DNA of 64,000 nucleotides from Paracholeplasma vituli (GCF_025446935.1 NZ_JAOEGN010000008.1:18147-82146), one strand, 5' to 3'. Positions 7,934 through 18,117 are shown, counted from the first letter of the stretch. The notes: generated by a model from the sequence alone, not told the origin. A program made the numbers and translations.

Positions 7934-8944
7934 AATGAACATCGCGTCTCCGAAAGAAAAGAAACGGTAATTTTGTAATACTGCATCGTTGTAAGCTTTT
8001 AAAATAAGGTCACGGTTCGCGAATGCAGATACCAACATAATCAAAGTTGATTTTGGTAAATGAAAATTGGTGATTAGCGCACCAATGGTTTTAAATTGAT
8101 ACCCTGGGTAGATAAAAATTTTGGTTCTAAAGATACCTGGAACGAATTGATTGGTGTAATTACTTTCAAGCGTTCTTACAGTTGTTGTCCCAACCGCAAC
8201 AATTCTTTTCTTTTGTTTCATCGCTTCATTGAGCCTTTTCGCAGCTGTTTCTGTAATTTGATAGACTTTTTCATGCATATGATGATCCATAACATCCTCT
8301 GTAGAAGTCGGTCTAAATGTGCCAAGACCTACATGAAGTGTGATTTCAATGATTTCAACGCCTTTAGCCTTTATCGCTTCTAATAGAGGCTTTGTGAAAT
8401 GTAATCCTGCAGTTGGTGCTGCAGCACTCCCAATTTCTTTCGCATAAACCGTTTGATAGCGGTCTTTTTCTTCTAATCTTTCATGAATATATGGTGGTAG
8501 CGGCATTTCACCTAATTGATCCAAGACTTCATAAAAAATCCCTTCATAACTGAAGACAAAGGATTTGATACCTTCCTCTTTTTCTTTCACACAGGTTGCG
8601 ATGAGTTTATCTTCACCAAAACTGATTTTAGTCCCGACTTTTACACGTCGGCCTGGTTTGACTAAAGCATCCCATGTGGATTCAGTTTGTTCTAATAACA
8701 ATAACTCAATGACTGCGTTGGTATCGACTTTTGTTCCAATTAAGCGAGCAGGCATAACCTTCGTGTTATTTAAGACCAAAACATCGTTTTCAGAAAGTTC
8801 ATTGATAATGTGGTTAAACTGTGTATGAGTGAAAGACTCATAATGACGATCAACAACAAAAAGGCGTGATTCATCACGACTTTTCAGTGGGTGTTGTGCA
8901 ATTAAACGTTCAGGTAGTTCAAAATCAAAGTCTGCAGTTCTCAT
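7928..8944 (-). CDS. queA: tRNA preQ1(34) S-adenosylmethionine ribosyltransferase-isomerase QueA
   Basis: QueA transfers and isomerises the ribose of SAM onto preQ1 in the wobble position of tRNA, making epoxyqueuosine. The 338-residue protein has typical motifs: [14 protein letters not shown] at the N-terminus, [19 protein letters not shown] near 177-185, [10 protein letters not shown], and [14 protein letters not shown] near 286-299. Its ATG shares one base with the ruvB stop (TAATG), the usual ruvB-queA coupling seen in Firmicutes. Confidence 0.95.
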   Translation of the reverse strand: MRTADFDFELPERLIAQHPLKSRDESRLFVVDRHYESFTHTQFNHIINELSENDVLVLNNTKVMPARLIGTKVDTNAVIELLLLEQTESTWDALVKPGRRVKVGTKISFGEDKLIATCVKEKEEGIKSFVFSYEGIFYEVLDQLGEMPLPPYIHERLEEKDRYQTVYAKEIGSAAAPTAGLHFTKPLLEAIKAKGVEIIEITLHVGLGTFRPTSTEDVMDHHMHEKVYQITETAAKRLNEAMKQKKRIVAVGTTTVRTLESNYTNQFVPGIFRTKIFIYPGYQFKTIGALITNFHLPKSTLIMLVSAFANRDLILKAYNDAVLQNYRFFSFGDAMFIK

Positions 8945-9954
8945 TATTCAAATAGTCCTTTTAAATATTTTTTACCCAGTGCTTGGTAACTCTTTTCCAT
9001 AGCAATTCGGCCACGGGCAGTCCGCTTAATAAAACCTTCTTGTAGTAAATAAGGTTCGTACACGTCTTCAACGGTAGTAATTTCTTCACCGATTGTTGCA
9101 GCAATCGATTCAAGTCCAACCGGTCCGCCTGCAAATTTTTCAATTATAGCTTGGAGATAACGTTTATCGGTATGGTCAAGACCATTCGCAGAAATGCCTA
9201 ATTTTTCTAGAGCATGGTGGGTAATGTCGAGTGTAATGATACCATCCCCAATAATCTCAGCAAAGTCACGAACACGTCTGAATAATCGGTTCGCAATACG
9301 GGGTGTTCCGCGTGAGCGTTTCGCTAATTCCATCACAGCATCTGGTTTAATTTCGGTTTTATATACAGATGATGTGCGTTTAACAATGAGTGCAAGTTCA
9401 TCTTGTGTATAAAAGGATAAGCGCATTACGACACCAAAACGATCGCGTAATGGTGCAGATAAATCTCCAAATCGGGTGGTTGCACCTACGAGTGTAAATG
9501 GTGGTAAATCAATGCGAATAGAACGGGATTGTTGGTCTTTTCCAATCACGATATCAATCACGAAATCTTCCATGGCAGCGTACAATACTTCTTCGACCAC
9601 TCTCGGAAGTCTGTGGATTTCATCAATAAATAGAACATCCCCTGGTTCAAGTGAGGTTAAAATCGCAGCGAGGTCACCACTACGTTCAATCGCAGGTCCT
9701 GAGGTTACTTTCATATTGACACCCATCTCATTCGCAACAATTTGCGCGAGTGTTGTTTTTCCTAAACCAGGAGGTCCATAAAACAAAATATGGTCCAAAG
9801 ACTCATCACGCTTAAGCGCCGCTTTGATATAGACATCCAACATATCTTTGATATCTTTTTGTCCTATATACTCATTCAGTTTTTGGGGGCGTAACGTTTG
9901 GTCTTCATCCTCTTTCATTGCTAATGAAGAGATGAGTCGTTCATCTGTTGTCAT
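8944..9954 (-). CDS. ruvB: Holliday junction branch-migration ATPase RuvB
   Basis: RuvB is the hexameric AAA+ motor that drives branch migration with RuvA. The 336 residues show Walker [10 protein letters not shown] (about 61-69), Walker [10 protein letters not shown], sensor motif VGATTR, and the C-terminal winged-helix DNA-binding part ending in RTARGR. It follows ruvA by 7 bases and overlaps queA by one base. No ruvC is in the window. Confidence 0.97.
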   Translation of the reverse strand: MTTDERLISSLAMKEDEDQTLRPQKLNEYIGQKDIKDMLDVYIKAALKRDESLDHILFYGPPGLGKTTLAQIVANEMGVNMKVTSGPAIERSGDLAAILTSLEPGDVLFIDEIHRLPRVVEEVLYAAMEDFVIDIVIGKDQQSRSIRIDLPPFTLVGATTRFGDLSAPLRDRFGVVMRLSFYTQDELALIVKRTSSVYKTEIKPDAVMELAKRSRGTPRIANRLFRRVRDFAEIIGDGIITLDITHHALEKLGISANGLDHTDKRYLQAIIEKFAGGPVGLESIAATIGEEITTVEDVYEPYLLQEGFIKRTARGRIAMEKSYQALGKKYLKGLFE

Positions 9955-9961
9955 AGAATAC

Positions 9962-10516
9962 CTACTTTATCATCATTTGTAATGCCTGTTTAATACGTTT
10001 TTCGATTGAAAGTGCGGGGTCTAACTTAGATAGCACTTTTCTGAGTTCAGAGGGCGAATACCCTAAAGCTATGAGCGCTTCTTGAACCTCATCTTTTTGG
10101 TTCACATTAATTTCTAAGGCTTTCTTATCGAGTTTACCCTTCAAATCTAAAATGATTTGTTGAGCGCTCTTAGGGCCAATGCCTGGAAACTTCGTTAAGA
10201 ATTTAACGTCTTGATTTTCAATAGCATATTCGATTTGCTCAGGTTTACCAGAAGCTAAAATCGAGAGTGCACTTTTAGGCCCGATTCCAGAGACACTAAT
10301 AAGGTCTTGAAAAAGGCGTCTCGCTTCTTTGGTATCGAATCCGTACAATGTATCTTGATCTTCACGAACATGATGGTGAACATACATTTTAACCGATTCA
10401 CCTAAAGTATAAATATATGGGTTTGGAGCAATAATTAAATACCCTACACCTTGATTATCCACAACCACGTTGGTAGGTTCAATTTCTGTGATGGTTCCAA
10501 CTATATATGCATACAT
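9962..10516 (-). CDS. ruvA: Holliday junction branch-migration protein RuvA
   Basis: RuvA binds four-way junctions and loads RuvB. The 184-residue protein has an N-terminal OB-fold ([12 protein letters not shown]), two helix-hairpin-helix motifs ([12 protein letters not shown] and [15 protein letters not shown], about 72-121), and the C-terminal RuvB-contacting helix bundle ([17 protein letters not shown]). A TGAGGTGA ribosome site precedes the ATG. It is first in ruvA-ruvB-queA. Confidence 0.96.
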   Translation of the reverse strand: MYAYIVGTITEIEPTNVVVDNQGVGYLIIAPNPYIYTLGESVKMYVHHHVREDQDTLYGFDTKEARRLFQDLISVSGIGPKSALSILASGKPEQIEYAIENQDVKFLTKFPGIGPKSAQQIILDLKGKLDKKALEINVNQKDEVQEALIALGYSPSELRKVLSKLDPALSIEKRIKQALQMMIK

Positions 10517-10542
10517 AAAAAAATCACCTCAATAATATTCAT

Positions 10543-10551
10543 ATTATAACA
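10543..10551 (-). promoter_or_regulatory. extended -10 promoter of ruvAB-queA
   Basis: TGTTATAAT on the minus strand, about 27 bases before the ruvA ATG. The -35 region is poor. Confidence 0.5.
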
Positions 10552-10563
10552 TAAAATCTCAGT

Positions 10564-11154
10564 TTACTGGCGTTTTTCTAGTACAATCCGTGATTTATAA
10601 TCACTATAAATGATCGTAAGCCCTAATAATTTAGATAGGTATTCAAATGACACAAATTGATAAAAACATACGTGGGTAATATCACGAACATACCACCACG
10701 ATGGCACTTTATCTAATTCAGGATAAAATTGTGTTTGGATAAGGAGTCTTCCCCCCGGTTTAAGTAATTCAGTTAGACGTTTAAACTCCGGGATTGGATC
10801 TTTAAAGTGTTCCACCACTTCAATGCATATAATTGTGTCGTAGGTTTGAGTTAAAAGCTTTTGATCATTATGATAGTATAAATCAAATCCAAAAAGGCCT
10901 GGAATAAAGTGCTTTTGAATAAGTCCTTCACCACAACCATAATCGAGAATGGTTCCTTCATGCATATATATACCGATGAACTCATCAAAAATACGTTTAT
11001 GATATTCAATATATTTGAAGTCATCAGCATCATTATTGTGTGTATCATAGCGTTTCTTCGCTTCATCGTCCGAAACCCAGTGTTTTAAATCTTTATGCAA
11101 TATTTGAGTTTCAGGATCGAGATAAAATTGTAAGGGTGTTGTTTTTTTAATCAT
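10564..11154 (-). CDS. class I SAM-dependent methyltransferase (UbiE/Methyltransf_11-like)
   Basis: The 196-residue soluble protein has a Rossmann methyltransferase core: the SAM motif ILDYGCGEGLI (about 73-83), motif VVEHFKDP, and LLKPGGRLLIQTQFYP. The N-terminal part contains short Cys-free segments such as FYLDPETQIL, similar to proteins annotated as putative methyltransferases acting on small molecules or surface lipids. The substrate is unknown. It is transcribed away from the coiled-coil gene and stands 47 bases upstream of ruvA in the same direction. Confidence 0.8.
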   Translation of the reverse strand: MIKKTTPLQFYLDPETQILHKDLKHWVSDDEAKKRYDTHNNDADDFKYIEYHKRIFDEFIGIYMHEGTILDYGCGEGLIQKHFIPGLFGFDLYYHNDQKLLTQTYDTIICIEVVEHFKDPIPEFKRLTELLKPGGRLLIQTQFYPELDKVPSWWYVRDITHVCFYQFVSFEYLSKLLGLTIIYSDYKSRIVLEKRQ

Positions 11155-11176
11155 TATTTATTACCTTCATAGATTG

Positions 11177-11210
11177 ATTATATCAAATCACTGCTTTATT
11201 ATGGTATAAT
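11177..11210. promoter_or_regulatory. back-to-back extended -10 promoters
   Basis: On the minus strand TGATATAAT (11185-11177) reads toward the methyltransferase. On the plus strand TGGTATAAT (11202-11210) reads toward the coiled-coil gene. The two -10 boxes are only 22 bases apart, so polymerases would exclude one another. Confidence 0.6.
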
Positions 11211-11234
11211 AAACAAGAATCAGAGGTGGTTTAT

Positions 11235-14200
11235 TTGATTCAAATAAACGCTAAAAATTACGAATCTAAACAAAAAGAACGTTTCGATACGCTTTTTCGT
11301 CGTGTCTTAACGGCTTACGCAATTACCAACGAAACCGCTCACCAATTAAAATCTACACGCGTTTCTCTTGAAAGTTTACATGACCAAATTCAAGAACTGA
11401 ATCGTCAATACGAGAACTCCCTCATTCGCTATACCAAAGATTATTCCAACCAGCTCTCTGATATCAACCGTAAACACCAAGAATCACTCCATGAACTCGA
11501 CGAAAACTACGCACAATCCTTAAAACACTTCAAACAAACCATAGTGGATGAAAACATCCAAGCTAACAAAAAATTGACTGAAATTCATATAAACTTTCAA
11601 CGTCAAACCCAACAGACCAATGTCCATATCTACCGTGCGCTTTTAGATATGAAACAACAACACCAAGCCATCGATTTTGAATATGATCAAGCTAAAACAG
11701 CTTACCAAAAATCGATTGATGAAATCGAAGTAGCCAAAATCCAAAAATTAAAAGATATCGATAGTGTGTATGAAAACGAATTAAAGGACAATAAAGCAGC
11801 TGACCAAGCCCGTTTGGCACGTTTAAGTTCTGAAAATCAACGTATTCAATCGAAGCGATCAATAGAACAAACTGATTACGAGGAATCCATTCTTAAAATC
11901 AAAACCATATTCAATCGTGTGACTATTAAGTTCAATCAAAAAATTCGGGACATTCAAAAAAAATACCAGTCCATTATGGGCCAACAAGAAGCGAGTATCC
12001 AAAAGGAAATTGATCAGATTCAAGAACTCATGGATGGTTTAAAAGTCACTTTTCAAGAACAAGAACGATCTACAAGAGATGAATTCGAATTAGAATTAAT
12101 TAAATATGACAAGCGTTTTGATCAGCTTAAAATTAATTATGAAAGCAATAAAGATCAAATCGTTAGGAACTACTCTCGCGACATCACTGTCTCCAATTCT
12201 CGTCTTGCACATCAAAAGGAATTACTGAATCAACAAATTATCGAACTTGAAAAACATACTAAACAAAGACGGTTAGATTTATCGGTTGAAGACCCAGATT
12301 ATCGTGAAAAAATGGCGAATATTAACAAGAATTACATTAAAGATTATAACAATCTCGAACATCAAGCCAAAATCGCGATGCGTGACACAGCAAAACAAAA
12401 CCTCGAACGAAAGAAACGTTATCAACAAGAACTACTTACCCATGAGTTTGAATACATTCGTAATCAGGAAATCTATCGACTCAAGCGTCTATTTTCTGAA
12501 CGTCACAAGGACCAAGCTCTCAAGCAACATAAATATGCTTTTGATAAAGAGTGGCTCATACTATCGAACCAAAACAAACTCTTAGAAAAACGCTTATTCA
12601 TTGAAAACCAAATACTTCGTGAAAAACAGGGTCTTGAAATATATCCTTACGAAGCGATGGTACTTCTGGCTCGTGAAATTCATGACGCAGAAACCAATTA
12701 TCGGACATTAGAAAATAACCATTACCGTCAACTGTTCAGCCTTAAAGAACGGAAATTAACTTACCTATCAACAATTGATGAGAATACCATCAAACATGAA
12801 AAGAATAAAATCATACAAAAACACGAGTTTGATATCAAGCGCACCAACGTGGTCGCTTATTTAGACATGGAATATGCCAAAAATGAACTTTCTGGTAAAA
12901 AAATCATCTTAGAGGAACAAAAGAAATCGCACGAATTACACTATCAAAAACGGGAAAAGTTCTACTTGTTTGATCAAGACAAAGCGAAAGAAATTCGCAT
13001 GTTTGATCAAAAGATGATTTCATTTTCCCAAAAGCTTCTAGGACAAATCGTTGAGGTACAAGAATCTAAAGCACTCATTGAATACGATTCCCATGTTGAA
13101 CTTGAAAAAAGCCGTTATACGAAGGAAATTGGTATCAGAAAAGCCAAACGAATCCTAGATACATCCATGAATGAAACCCAGCGTCAAAAACGCTTATTTG
13201 ACATCTATTTTCAAATGATCTTAGTCATACAAAATGAATTTGAAAACATCTTATTATTGTTAAGAGATATCTACCAAACCTCTTCTATTCAACAATGGCG
13301 TGCTTCACTTTCATATATTCATGAAATCCTTCAAGAACAAACTGCATTAAAATCGGATATTATTAAGAAACTAGAATCGGAAACCACCGCCTACTACCAA
13401 GAAAAAATCAATGAATTAACCGCTTTTAAATACATGAACTTAAAAGAGTCTATCATAAGCGATTATGAGTCTGAGCACAAACTGTATGTCGAACAGATTT
13501 CGATGCTCGATGAGCAACTTAAATCCTTACGATCTAAAGGGGCTGATTTGTTTCAACAAATTGCTCATCTTCAAAATGAAAACGCAAATATCGAAGCGAC
13601 TAAAGACTTAATCAACGAGCAAATATCTAAGTTAACGACGCGTTTATTGAATAAACAACAACGTAAAACGGCACGAAATTTAAAGAATCAAATTTCACAA
13701 CTGAATAAAGAAATTAATAAGAATAACGATCTCATCAAACACATTAAAGGTCAAATTCGTCAAACCAACAAAGAAATGCTTAGTTTAGACAAGAATCATA
13801 AACCGCTTGAGCTTATGTTGGTAAAAATTGAAAAGAATCGTGCTTTGCGAGAAAAGAATCTCGACCGTTCTCAATATGAAGAAGGTCGTGTATACTACGA
13901 CTCCATCGACGCTATTGAGGCACTGACTAAACTCATTCACGCTAATAATGAGTCTCTTTTATCAGAAACAAAGGCACTTCTGACTGAACTCGATCGTGAT
14001 GTTATTCTAGAAAAATCATTCTCAAGTAACTATATTTATTTAACTAAGAAAGCGATTAAAACCCGTACGAAATTCTTAGAGTTTCACAAACAAGGTATCG
14101 AACTTTGTGATCAACAATTCATCCAAATCCGTAATGAACAACATCGTATTATGAGGGAATATGAGAATGCGTTTAGTTTAACCAAACACAACATCGATCA

Positions 14201-14891
14201 TACATTGAATAAGCGAACCCAAAAAATGGAAGAAAAAATCAATGAGTTAGAAAAGTACCGTATCGCCTTTACACGTGTCCAAAAACGTCAACTCGAGGCT
14301 CAAATACGATCCATTGACCAAGCCATGAAACACTTTGATGAACAACATCAAGATCAGGTTGCATTAGGACAACAATCGCTTAATAATGCGATTGAAAGAC
14401 GTGATTCCTTATTACAAGCAACGAAACTTAACACTGAGAATGTAATTGCTGATCTTGAAATTAAATACAAGACAGCTAACGCTGCCATTGACAGTGAAAA
14501 TGCCATTGCATATAAAGATTTGTCTAGAAAGATTTCATCCATCGATAGTGAAATCAAACAAGCTACCTTAGTCTTTGATGAAAAGATCGCTTTTTACGGT
14601 GAAAAGGATAAAGCTGCAAGAACGCGTATATCCGATAATTTAAACCAAAGTCGTTCAAAATCTAATCGTAAGATTGTTCAATTTCAACTTGAGATTGAAA
14701 TGCTTAAACTTCAAATGAAACGTCAGGCGAAGCGGGCTGAGGTACTATATACCAAAAAGATGAACAGGTTGTCATTAAGAGAACGTCTTGCACAATACCC
14801 AATACGATTTGAAACATCGAAAACGATTCGTCAACGTAAAACCTTGGCTAAACGCACTTGGTTACATCGAAACAATCAAATGAAGCAGTAA
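11235..14891 (+). CDS. giant cytoplasmic coiled-coil protein, function unknown
   Basis: The predicted protein has about 1218 residues and is almost wholly alpha-helical with long heptad-like stretches rich in Glu, Lys, Gln, Arg and Asn. It has few Pro or Gly and no signal peptide, membrane segment or ATPase motif, so it is not an SMC/Rad50 protein. The last 45 residues are strongly basic (RLSLRERLAQYPIRFE to KRTWLHRNNQ). I choose TTG 11235 because AGAGGTGG ends 5 bases before it; GTG 11226 lies inside that site. It is monocistronic, with an extended -10 promoter upstream and a hairpin downstream. A structural or cytoskeletal role is a guess. I do not recognise the family. Confidence 0.85.
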   Translation: MIQINAKNYESKQKERFDTLFRRVLTAYAITNETAHQLKSTRVSLESLHDQIQELNRQYENSLIRYTKDYSNQLSDINRKHQESLHELDENYAQSLKHFKQTIVDENIQANKKLTEIHINFQRQTQQTNVHIYRALLDMKQQHQAIDFEYDQAKTAYQKSIDEIEVAKIQKLKDIDSVYENELKDNKAADQARLARLSSENQRIQSKRSIEQTDYEESILKIKTIFNRVTIKFNQKIRDIQKKYQSIMGQQEASIQKEIDQIQELMDGLKVTFQEQERSTRDEFELELIKYDKRFDQLKINYESNKDQIVRNYSRDITVSNSRLAHQKELLNQQIIELEKHTKQRRLDLSVEDPDYREKMANINKNYIKDYNNLEHQAKIAMRDTAKQNLERKKRYQQELLTHEFEYIRNQEIYRLKRLFSERHKDQALKQHKYAFDKEWLILSNQNKLLEKRLFIENQILREKQGLEIYPYEAMVLLAREIHDAETNYRTLENNHYRQLFSLKERKLTYLSTIDENTIKHEKNKIIQKHEFDIKRTNVVAYLDMEYAKNELSGKKIILEEQKKSHELHYQKREKFYLFDQDKAKEIRMFDQKMISFSQKLLGQIVEVQESKALIEYDSHVELEKSRYTKEIGIRKAKRILDTSMNETQRQKRLFDIYFQMILVIQNEFENILLLLRDIYQTSSIQQWRASLSYIHEILQEQTALKSDIIKKLESETTAYYQEKINELTAFKYMNLKESIISDYESEHKLYVEQISMLDEQLKSLRSKGADLFQQIAHLQNENANIEATKDLINEQISKLTTRLLNKQQRKTARNLKNQISQLNKEINKNNDLIKHIKGQIRQTNKEMLSLDKNHKPLELMLVKIEKNRALREKNLDRSQYEEGRVYYDSIDAIEALTKLIHANNESLLSETKALLTELDRDVILEKSFSSNYIYLTKKAIKTRTKFLEFHKQGIELCDQQFIQIRNEQHRIMREYENAFSLTKHNIDHTLNKRTQKMEEKINELEKYRIAFTRVQKRQLEAQIRSIDQAMKHFDEQHQDQVALGQQSLNNAIERRDSLLQATKLNTENVIADLEIKYKTANAAIDSENAIAYKDLSRKISSIDSEIKQATLVFDEKIAFYGEKDKAARTRISDNLNQSRSKSNRKIVQFQLEIEMLKLQMKRQAKRAEVLYTKKMNRLSLRERLAQYPIRFETSKTIRQRKTLAKRTWLHRNNQMKQ

Positions 14892-14915
14892 AAAAACCCA
14901 TCATGGGTTTTTTTA
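14891..14915. terminator. bidirectional terminator
   Basis: AAAAAACCCA (14891-14900) and TGGGTTTTTT (14904-14913) form a hairpin with A/T flanks serving the convergent coiled-coil and hydrolase genes. It overlaps both stop codons. Confidence 0.85.
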
Positions 14916-15677
14916 ATGTTGTTCTAACCAGTTGTAAATATCATTCATTACATCTTCTCGATCAATTTCGTTTAAAATCTCATGCCAGTCATTCGGATAA
15001 ACTTTCAAACTTTTATCGTTTTTACCTAATAAATCAAATAAACGTTGACTGAATTCGACTGGTACAATCTTATCAAGCGCACCATGTAACATCAATATCG
15101 GTTTGTTATGGTACATAAGGTGTTTATTTAAGTCTTTGACCCCTTTAATGAACATTTCACCTGCTAGGTTAACATAGTAAGACTTTAAAACCAATGGGTC
15201 TCTCATATAGTCATCTTCGACTTTTTCAATATGTGATAACATATTTCGAGCTAAATTATTCTTAACCTTAATAAATCCATAGTATTTAAATCCAATTCGA
15301 CGGACGAGTTTAACATCATTAATAAACCAAGTCGGTCCTGCACTGGTAATTGAACCTTCAAATTCATTTTCACGTGACATCACTAAATGTGTAATAAGAG
15401 CCCCCATAGAATGACCAAGTAGGATGTTGTGCTCGCCTTTATGCGTTTGGAAGACTTGGTTGACATCTTCTAGAAAATCTTCATATGAACGGATATAACC
15501 GCGCTTTCCTTCTGATCTTCCATGTCCTCTAAGGTCAAATCGAACAACGGAATAACCTTTTTCGTTTAAAAATTTCGCAACATGGTCATAGCGACCCGAG
15601 TGTTCTGCAATCCCATGAACAATAAAAATGCGTTTTTTTTCATTGGGTATGATATTTGTTACAATATGTAGTTTCAT
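14913..15677 (-). CDS. alpha/beta hydrolase, monoacylglycerol lipase/lysophospholipase type
   Basis: The 254-residue hydrolase has the oxyanion motif VHGIAEHSGRY (about 20-30), the motif FDLRGHGRSEG, the nucleophile S90 in LLGHSMGAL, an acid in MLHGALDKIVP and a late histidine in NDWHEIL. This pattern is typical of the serine aminopeptidase S33/Hydrolase_4 family that includes monoglyceride lipases. No signal peptide is present, so it should be cytoplasmic or loosely membrane-associated. It is a single gene. The substrate is inferred from family only. Confidence 0.82.
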   Translation of the reverse strand: MKLHIVTNIIPNEKKRIFIVHGIAEHSGRYDHVAKFLNEKGYSVVRFDLRGHGRSEGKRGYIRSYEDFLEDVNQVFQTHKGEHNILLGHSMGALITHLVMSRENEFEGSITSAGPTWFINDVKLVRRIGFKYYGFIKVKNNLARNMLSHIEKVEDDYMRDPLVLKSYYVNLAGEMFIKGVKDLNKHLMYHNKPILMLHGALDKIVPVEFSQRLFDLLGKNDKSLKVYPNDWHEILNEIDREDVMNDIYNWLEQH

Positions 15678-15704
15678 GTTCGATGTCTCCTATATACTTA
15701 TTAT

Positions 15705-15740
15705 AAAACAAAAACACACTTTCAACTATAGAAAGTGTGT
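15705..15740 (-). terminator. terminator after obg
   Basis: On the minus strand ACACACTTTC, a 7-nt loop and GAAAGTGTGT are followed by TTTTGTTTT, just after the obg stop. Confidence 0.85.
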
Positions 15741-15751
15741 AAAATTAATGT

Positions 15752-17020
15752 TTAATCAGTAAATTCAAATTCGTATTCAAAGACTCTAACGTTATCTCCG
15801 GATTTGACTCCTGCTTTTCGTAATGCTTCGTCAACCCCGTAACTTCGTAGTTGTCTCGCAAAACGCTTAACGTTTTCTTCTTTGGTAAAATCAGTTCTCA
15901 TGAATAAGCGATATAACCCTTCACCTTTAACCACATATACACCATCACTGGCCTTTTCAATGGTAAAGAACGCTTCTTCTTTGTTTTTGATGTAGTTTTT
16001 ATGAACTTCACCAATTTCAAATTTAGGGGTTGTTTCTACCAATTCCATCGTACGATAAATAAGTTCTTTTAAACCTTGTTTAGTCACAGATGAGATTGGA
16101 TAGACTTCATAGGAATCACCGATTTGTTCTTTAAACTTTTCTAGATTAGCCCATGCATTCGGTAAGTCCATTTTGGACGCCGCAATGATCATTGGACGTT
16201 TGAGTAAATCATAATTATAGGATTCGAGTTCCTTGTTGATTTTTAAGAAATCTTCATATGGATTTTTTTCTTCAAGACCATCCATTTCAACAACGTGAAT
16301 AATGACACGGCAACGTTCGATGTGTTTTAAGAATTGAATACCTAACCCAGCACCTAACGACGCGCCTTCAATTAAACCTGGTAGATCGGCCATAACAAAA
16401 CTTTGATTTTCTCCTACATAGACTAAGCCTAAATGCGGTTCTAATGTTGTAAAGTGGTATTCAGCAATCTTCGGTTTAGCACGAGAAACGGAAGAAATCA
16501 GTGTGGATTTACCAACGGAAGGATAACCAACCAAACCAACATCGGCGAGTACTTTTAACTCTACACGAAGGTTTTTGGCTTCACCAAGATCCCCTTTTTC
16601 ACAAATTTCTGGAGCCGGGTTACGATGGGTTGCGAACGCTTCATTACCGCGTCCACCACGGCCACCTTTAGCAAGCAATAGAGTTTGACCGTGCATGGTC
16701 AAATCACCAATCAACACATTGGTATCTTGGTCGAATACCATCGTTCCGACCGGCACTCTAAAATAGGTATGTTCGGCATTACGTCCGTTTTGGGATTTAT
16801 TTAAACCCGATGTCCCGTCTTTAGCAGTCAGGTGCTTATTAAATGATAAATCTAATAACGTTGATATACCTTCATCAGCGACAAAATAGACATCCCCACC
16901 AGCACCGCCAGACCCACCAGCCGGGCCTCCATACTCAACATATTTTTCACGGCGAAAAGCTACGATACCATCGCCGCCTCTGCCACCTTTTACTTTGATA
17001 AATACTTCATCTTTAAACAT
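15752..17020 (-). CDS. obg: Obg/CgtA family GTPase
   Basis: Obg is an essential GTPase that binds the 50S subunit and responds to ppGpp. The 422 residues show the glycine-rich Obg fold (residues 1-155, GGRGGDG, GGPAGGSGGAGGD), then the G domain with G1 GYPSVGKST, G3 DLPGLIEG and G4 ASKMD, then the C-terminal OCT domain found in Firmicute Obg proteins. It lies downstream of rplU-prp-rpmA, the usual order, but an intrinsic hairpin separates it from rpmA. An AGGAGG ribosome site is present. Confidence 0.96.
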   Translation of the reverse strand: MFKDEVFIKVKGGRGGDGIVAFRREKYVEYGGPAGGSGGAGGDVYFVADEGISTLLDLSFNKHLTAKDGTSGLNKSQNGRNAEHTYFRVPVGTMVFDQDTNVLIGDLTMHGQTLLLAKGGRGGRGNEAFATHRNPAPEICEKGDLGEAKNLRVELKVLADVGLVGYPSVGKSTLISSVSRAKPKIAEYHFTTLEPHLGLVYVGENQSFVMADLPGLIEGASLGAGLGIQFLKHIERCRVIIHVVEMDGLEEKNPYEDFLKINKELESYNYDLLKRPMIIAASKMDLPNAWANLEKFKEQIGDSYEVYPISSVTKQGLKELIYRTMELVETTPKFEIGEVHKNYIKNKEEAFFTIEKASDGVYVVKGEGLYRLFMRTDFTKEENVKRFARQLRSYGVDEALRKAGVKSGDNVRVFEYEFEFTD

Positions 17021-17032
17021 GTGAACCTCCTA

Positions 17033-17064
17033 AATTGAAAAAAAAGGATAAGCGGGCTTATCCT
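17033..17064 (-). terminator. hairpin terminator/attenuator between rpmA and obg
   Basis: On the minus strand AAGGATAAGC and GCTTATCCTT are separated by two bases and followed by TTTTTT. The hairpin begins within the last codons of rpmA. It would reduce obg transcription relative to the ribosomal protein genes. Confidence 0.75.
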
Positions 17065-17336
17065 TCGTAGACTGAAACTTGTTTTTTATCTCTGCCAAGA
17101 CGTTCGTATTTGACAATGCCGGTTACTTTAGCAAATAAAGTATCGTCACCACCACGACCAACGTTGTTACCAGGATGTACTTTTGTTCCGCGTTGACGGT
17201 AGATAATTGAACCAGCAGTGCAGAATTGCCCATCTGATAGTTTAGCGCCTAGACGTTGAGCTGCTGAATCGCGTCCGTTACGAGAAGAGCCCGTGCCTTT
17301 TTTCGATGCGAATAACTGAATGTTTAATTGTAACAT
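17058..17336 (-). CDS. rpmA: 50S ribosomal protein L27 with cleavable N-terminal extension
   Basis: L27 reaches toward the peptidyl-transferase centre. The 92-residue protein starts [18 protein letters not shown]; as in Firmicutes, the first nine residues end in LQLF before ASKKG, the site cut by the Prp protease encoded just upstream. The body motifs [15 protein letters not shown] and [15 protein letters not shown] are typical. The gene starts one base after the prp stop. Confidence 0.96.
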   Translation of the reverse strand: MLQLNIQLFASKKGTGSSRNGRDSAAQRLGAKLSDGQFCTAGSIIYRQRGTKVHPGNNVGRGGDDTLFAKVTGIVKYERLGRDKKQVSVYEG

Positions 17337-17337
17337 G

Positions 17338-17649
17338 TTATCCCTCCTTTTGGTGTTTTATATATTTAGGGTATTGTAGTTCGAGTTCATTGAGCGTTTC
17401 GCTTAAGTTGATTAAGACTTGCTCAAGGATAGGATTGGATTTTATGACTTTCAAATCGAAGAACCCGTCTTCTACTTGAACTGCATAATCTCCGTTAAAG
17501 CCCATTCTTTCTAATAAGTTTGCTGAAAGGATGGTCGCTGTAGATACTGCAGCACAAACGATGTCTTCGCCATGTTTTTTATAATTGGCATGTCCACTCA
17601 CACGAATGGATGTGATCGTTTGGTCCTTACACACATGATACTTAATCAT
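17338..17649 (-). CDS. prp: ribosomal-processing cysteine protease Prp
   Basis: Prp removes the N-terminal extension of L27, a step needed for ribosome assembly in Firmicutes. The 103-residue protein has the catalytic pair H20 (RVSGHANY) and C32 (DIVCAAVST). It sits between rplU and rpmA, the conserved position. The target motif LQLF|ASKKG is present in the adjacent rpmA product, so protease and substrate are both intact. Confidence 0.93.
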   Translation of the reverse strand: MIKYHVCKDQTITSIRVSGHANYKKHGEDIVCAAVSTATILSANLLERMGFNGDYAVQVEDGFFDLKVIKSNPILEQVLINLSETLNELELQYPKYIKHQKEG

Positions 17650-17658
17650 ATGTTGTTA

Positions 17659-17967
17659 TTATGCGTTGATGGATTCAACGACTAGTTTAGTATAGCTTTG
17701 TCTGTGACCTTGTTTGCGTCTGTAGTCTTTTTTAGGTCTATACTTGAAGACAATAATCTTCTTGCCTCTACCTTGCTTAACTACTTTAGCTGTAACAGAT
17801 GCGCCATTTACCAATGGATTACCAACGATTGTTGATTCACCACCGATGAGTAAAACTTCATTAAAGGTAACAACTTCGTCTGCTTGAGCGTCTAGTTTTT
17901 CAACGTAGATTTCTTGACCCACTTCAACTTTGATTTGTTTACCACCAGTTTTAATCATTGCGTACAT
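17659..17967 (-). CDS. rplU: 50S ribosomal protein L21
   Basis: L21 binds 23S rRNA with L20. The 102-residue protein has [17 protein letters not shown] at the start, and [21 protein letters not shown] near the C-terminus, the family signature. It is first in rplU-prp-rpmA and is preceded by an AAGGAGGTG ribosome site and an apparent L21 leader RNA. Confidence 0.97.
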   Translation of the reverse strand: MYAMIKTGGKQIKVEVGQEIYVEKLDAQADEVVTFNEVLLIGGESTIVGNPLVNGASVTAKVVKQGRGKKIIVFKYRPKKDYRRKQGHRQSYTKLVVESINA

Positions 17968-17977
17968 TACAAATACA

Positions 17978-18064
17978 CCTCCTTATTATGTTATGAAGAC
18001 TCACTATCTGAGGTAATGGGTAAACCCATCTTTGAGACCTGTTCTATGTGGTATTCTTTGCAAC
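17978..18064 (-). ncRNA. probable L21 leader RNA (autoregulatory)
   Basis: The transcribed leader of rplU is about 95 bases and can fold into short stems; GATGGGTTTACCCATT contains an AUGGGU/ACCCAU hairpin near 18015-18030. Firmicutes have a known L21 leader at this place that is thought to bind L21. The assignment rests on position and partial structure, not a covariance search. Confidence 0.6.
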
Positions 18065-18070
18065 GCTACT

Positions 18071-18099
18071 ATTTTACCTTAGTTATTAACTAATGTCAA
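18071..18099 (-). promoter_or_regulatory. promoter of rplU-prp-rpmA
   Basis: TTGACA (18099-18094), a 17-base spacer and TAAAAT (18076-18071) on the minus strand form a near-consensus promoter. Confidence 0.8.
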
Positions 18100-18117
18100 T
18101 CGGAACTCTCAATATTC

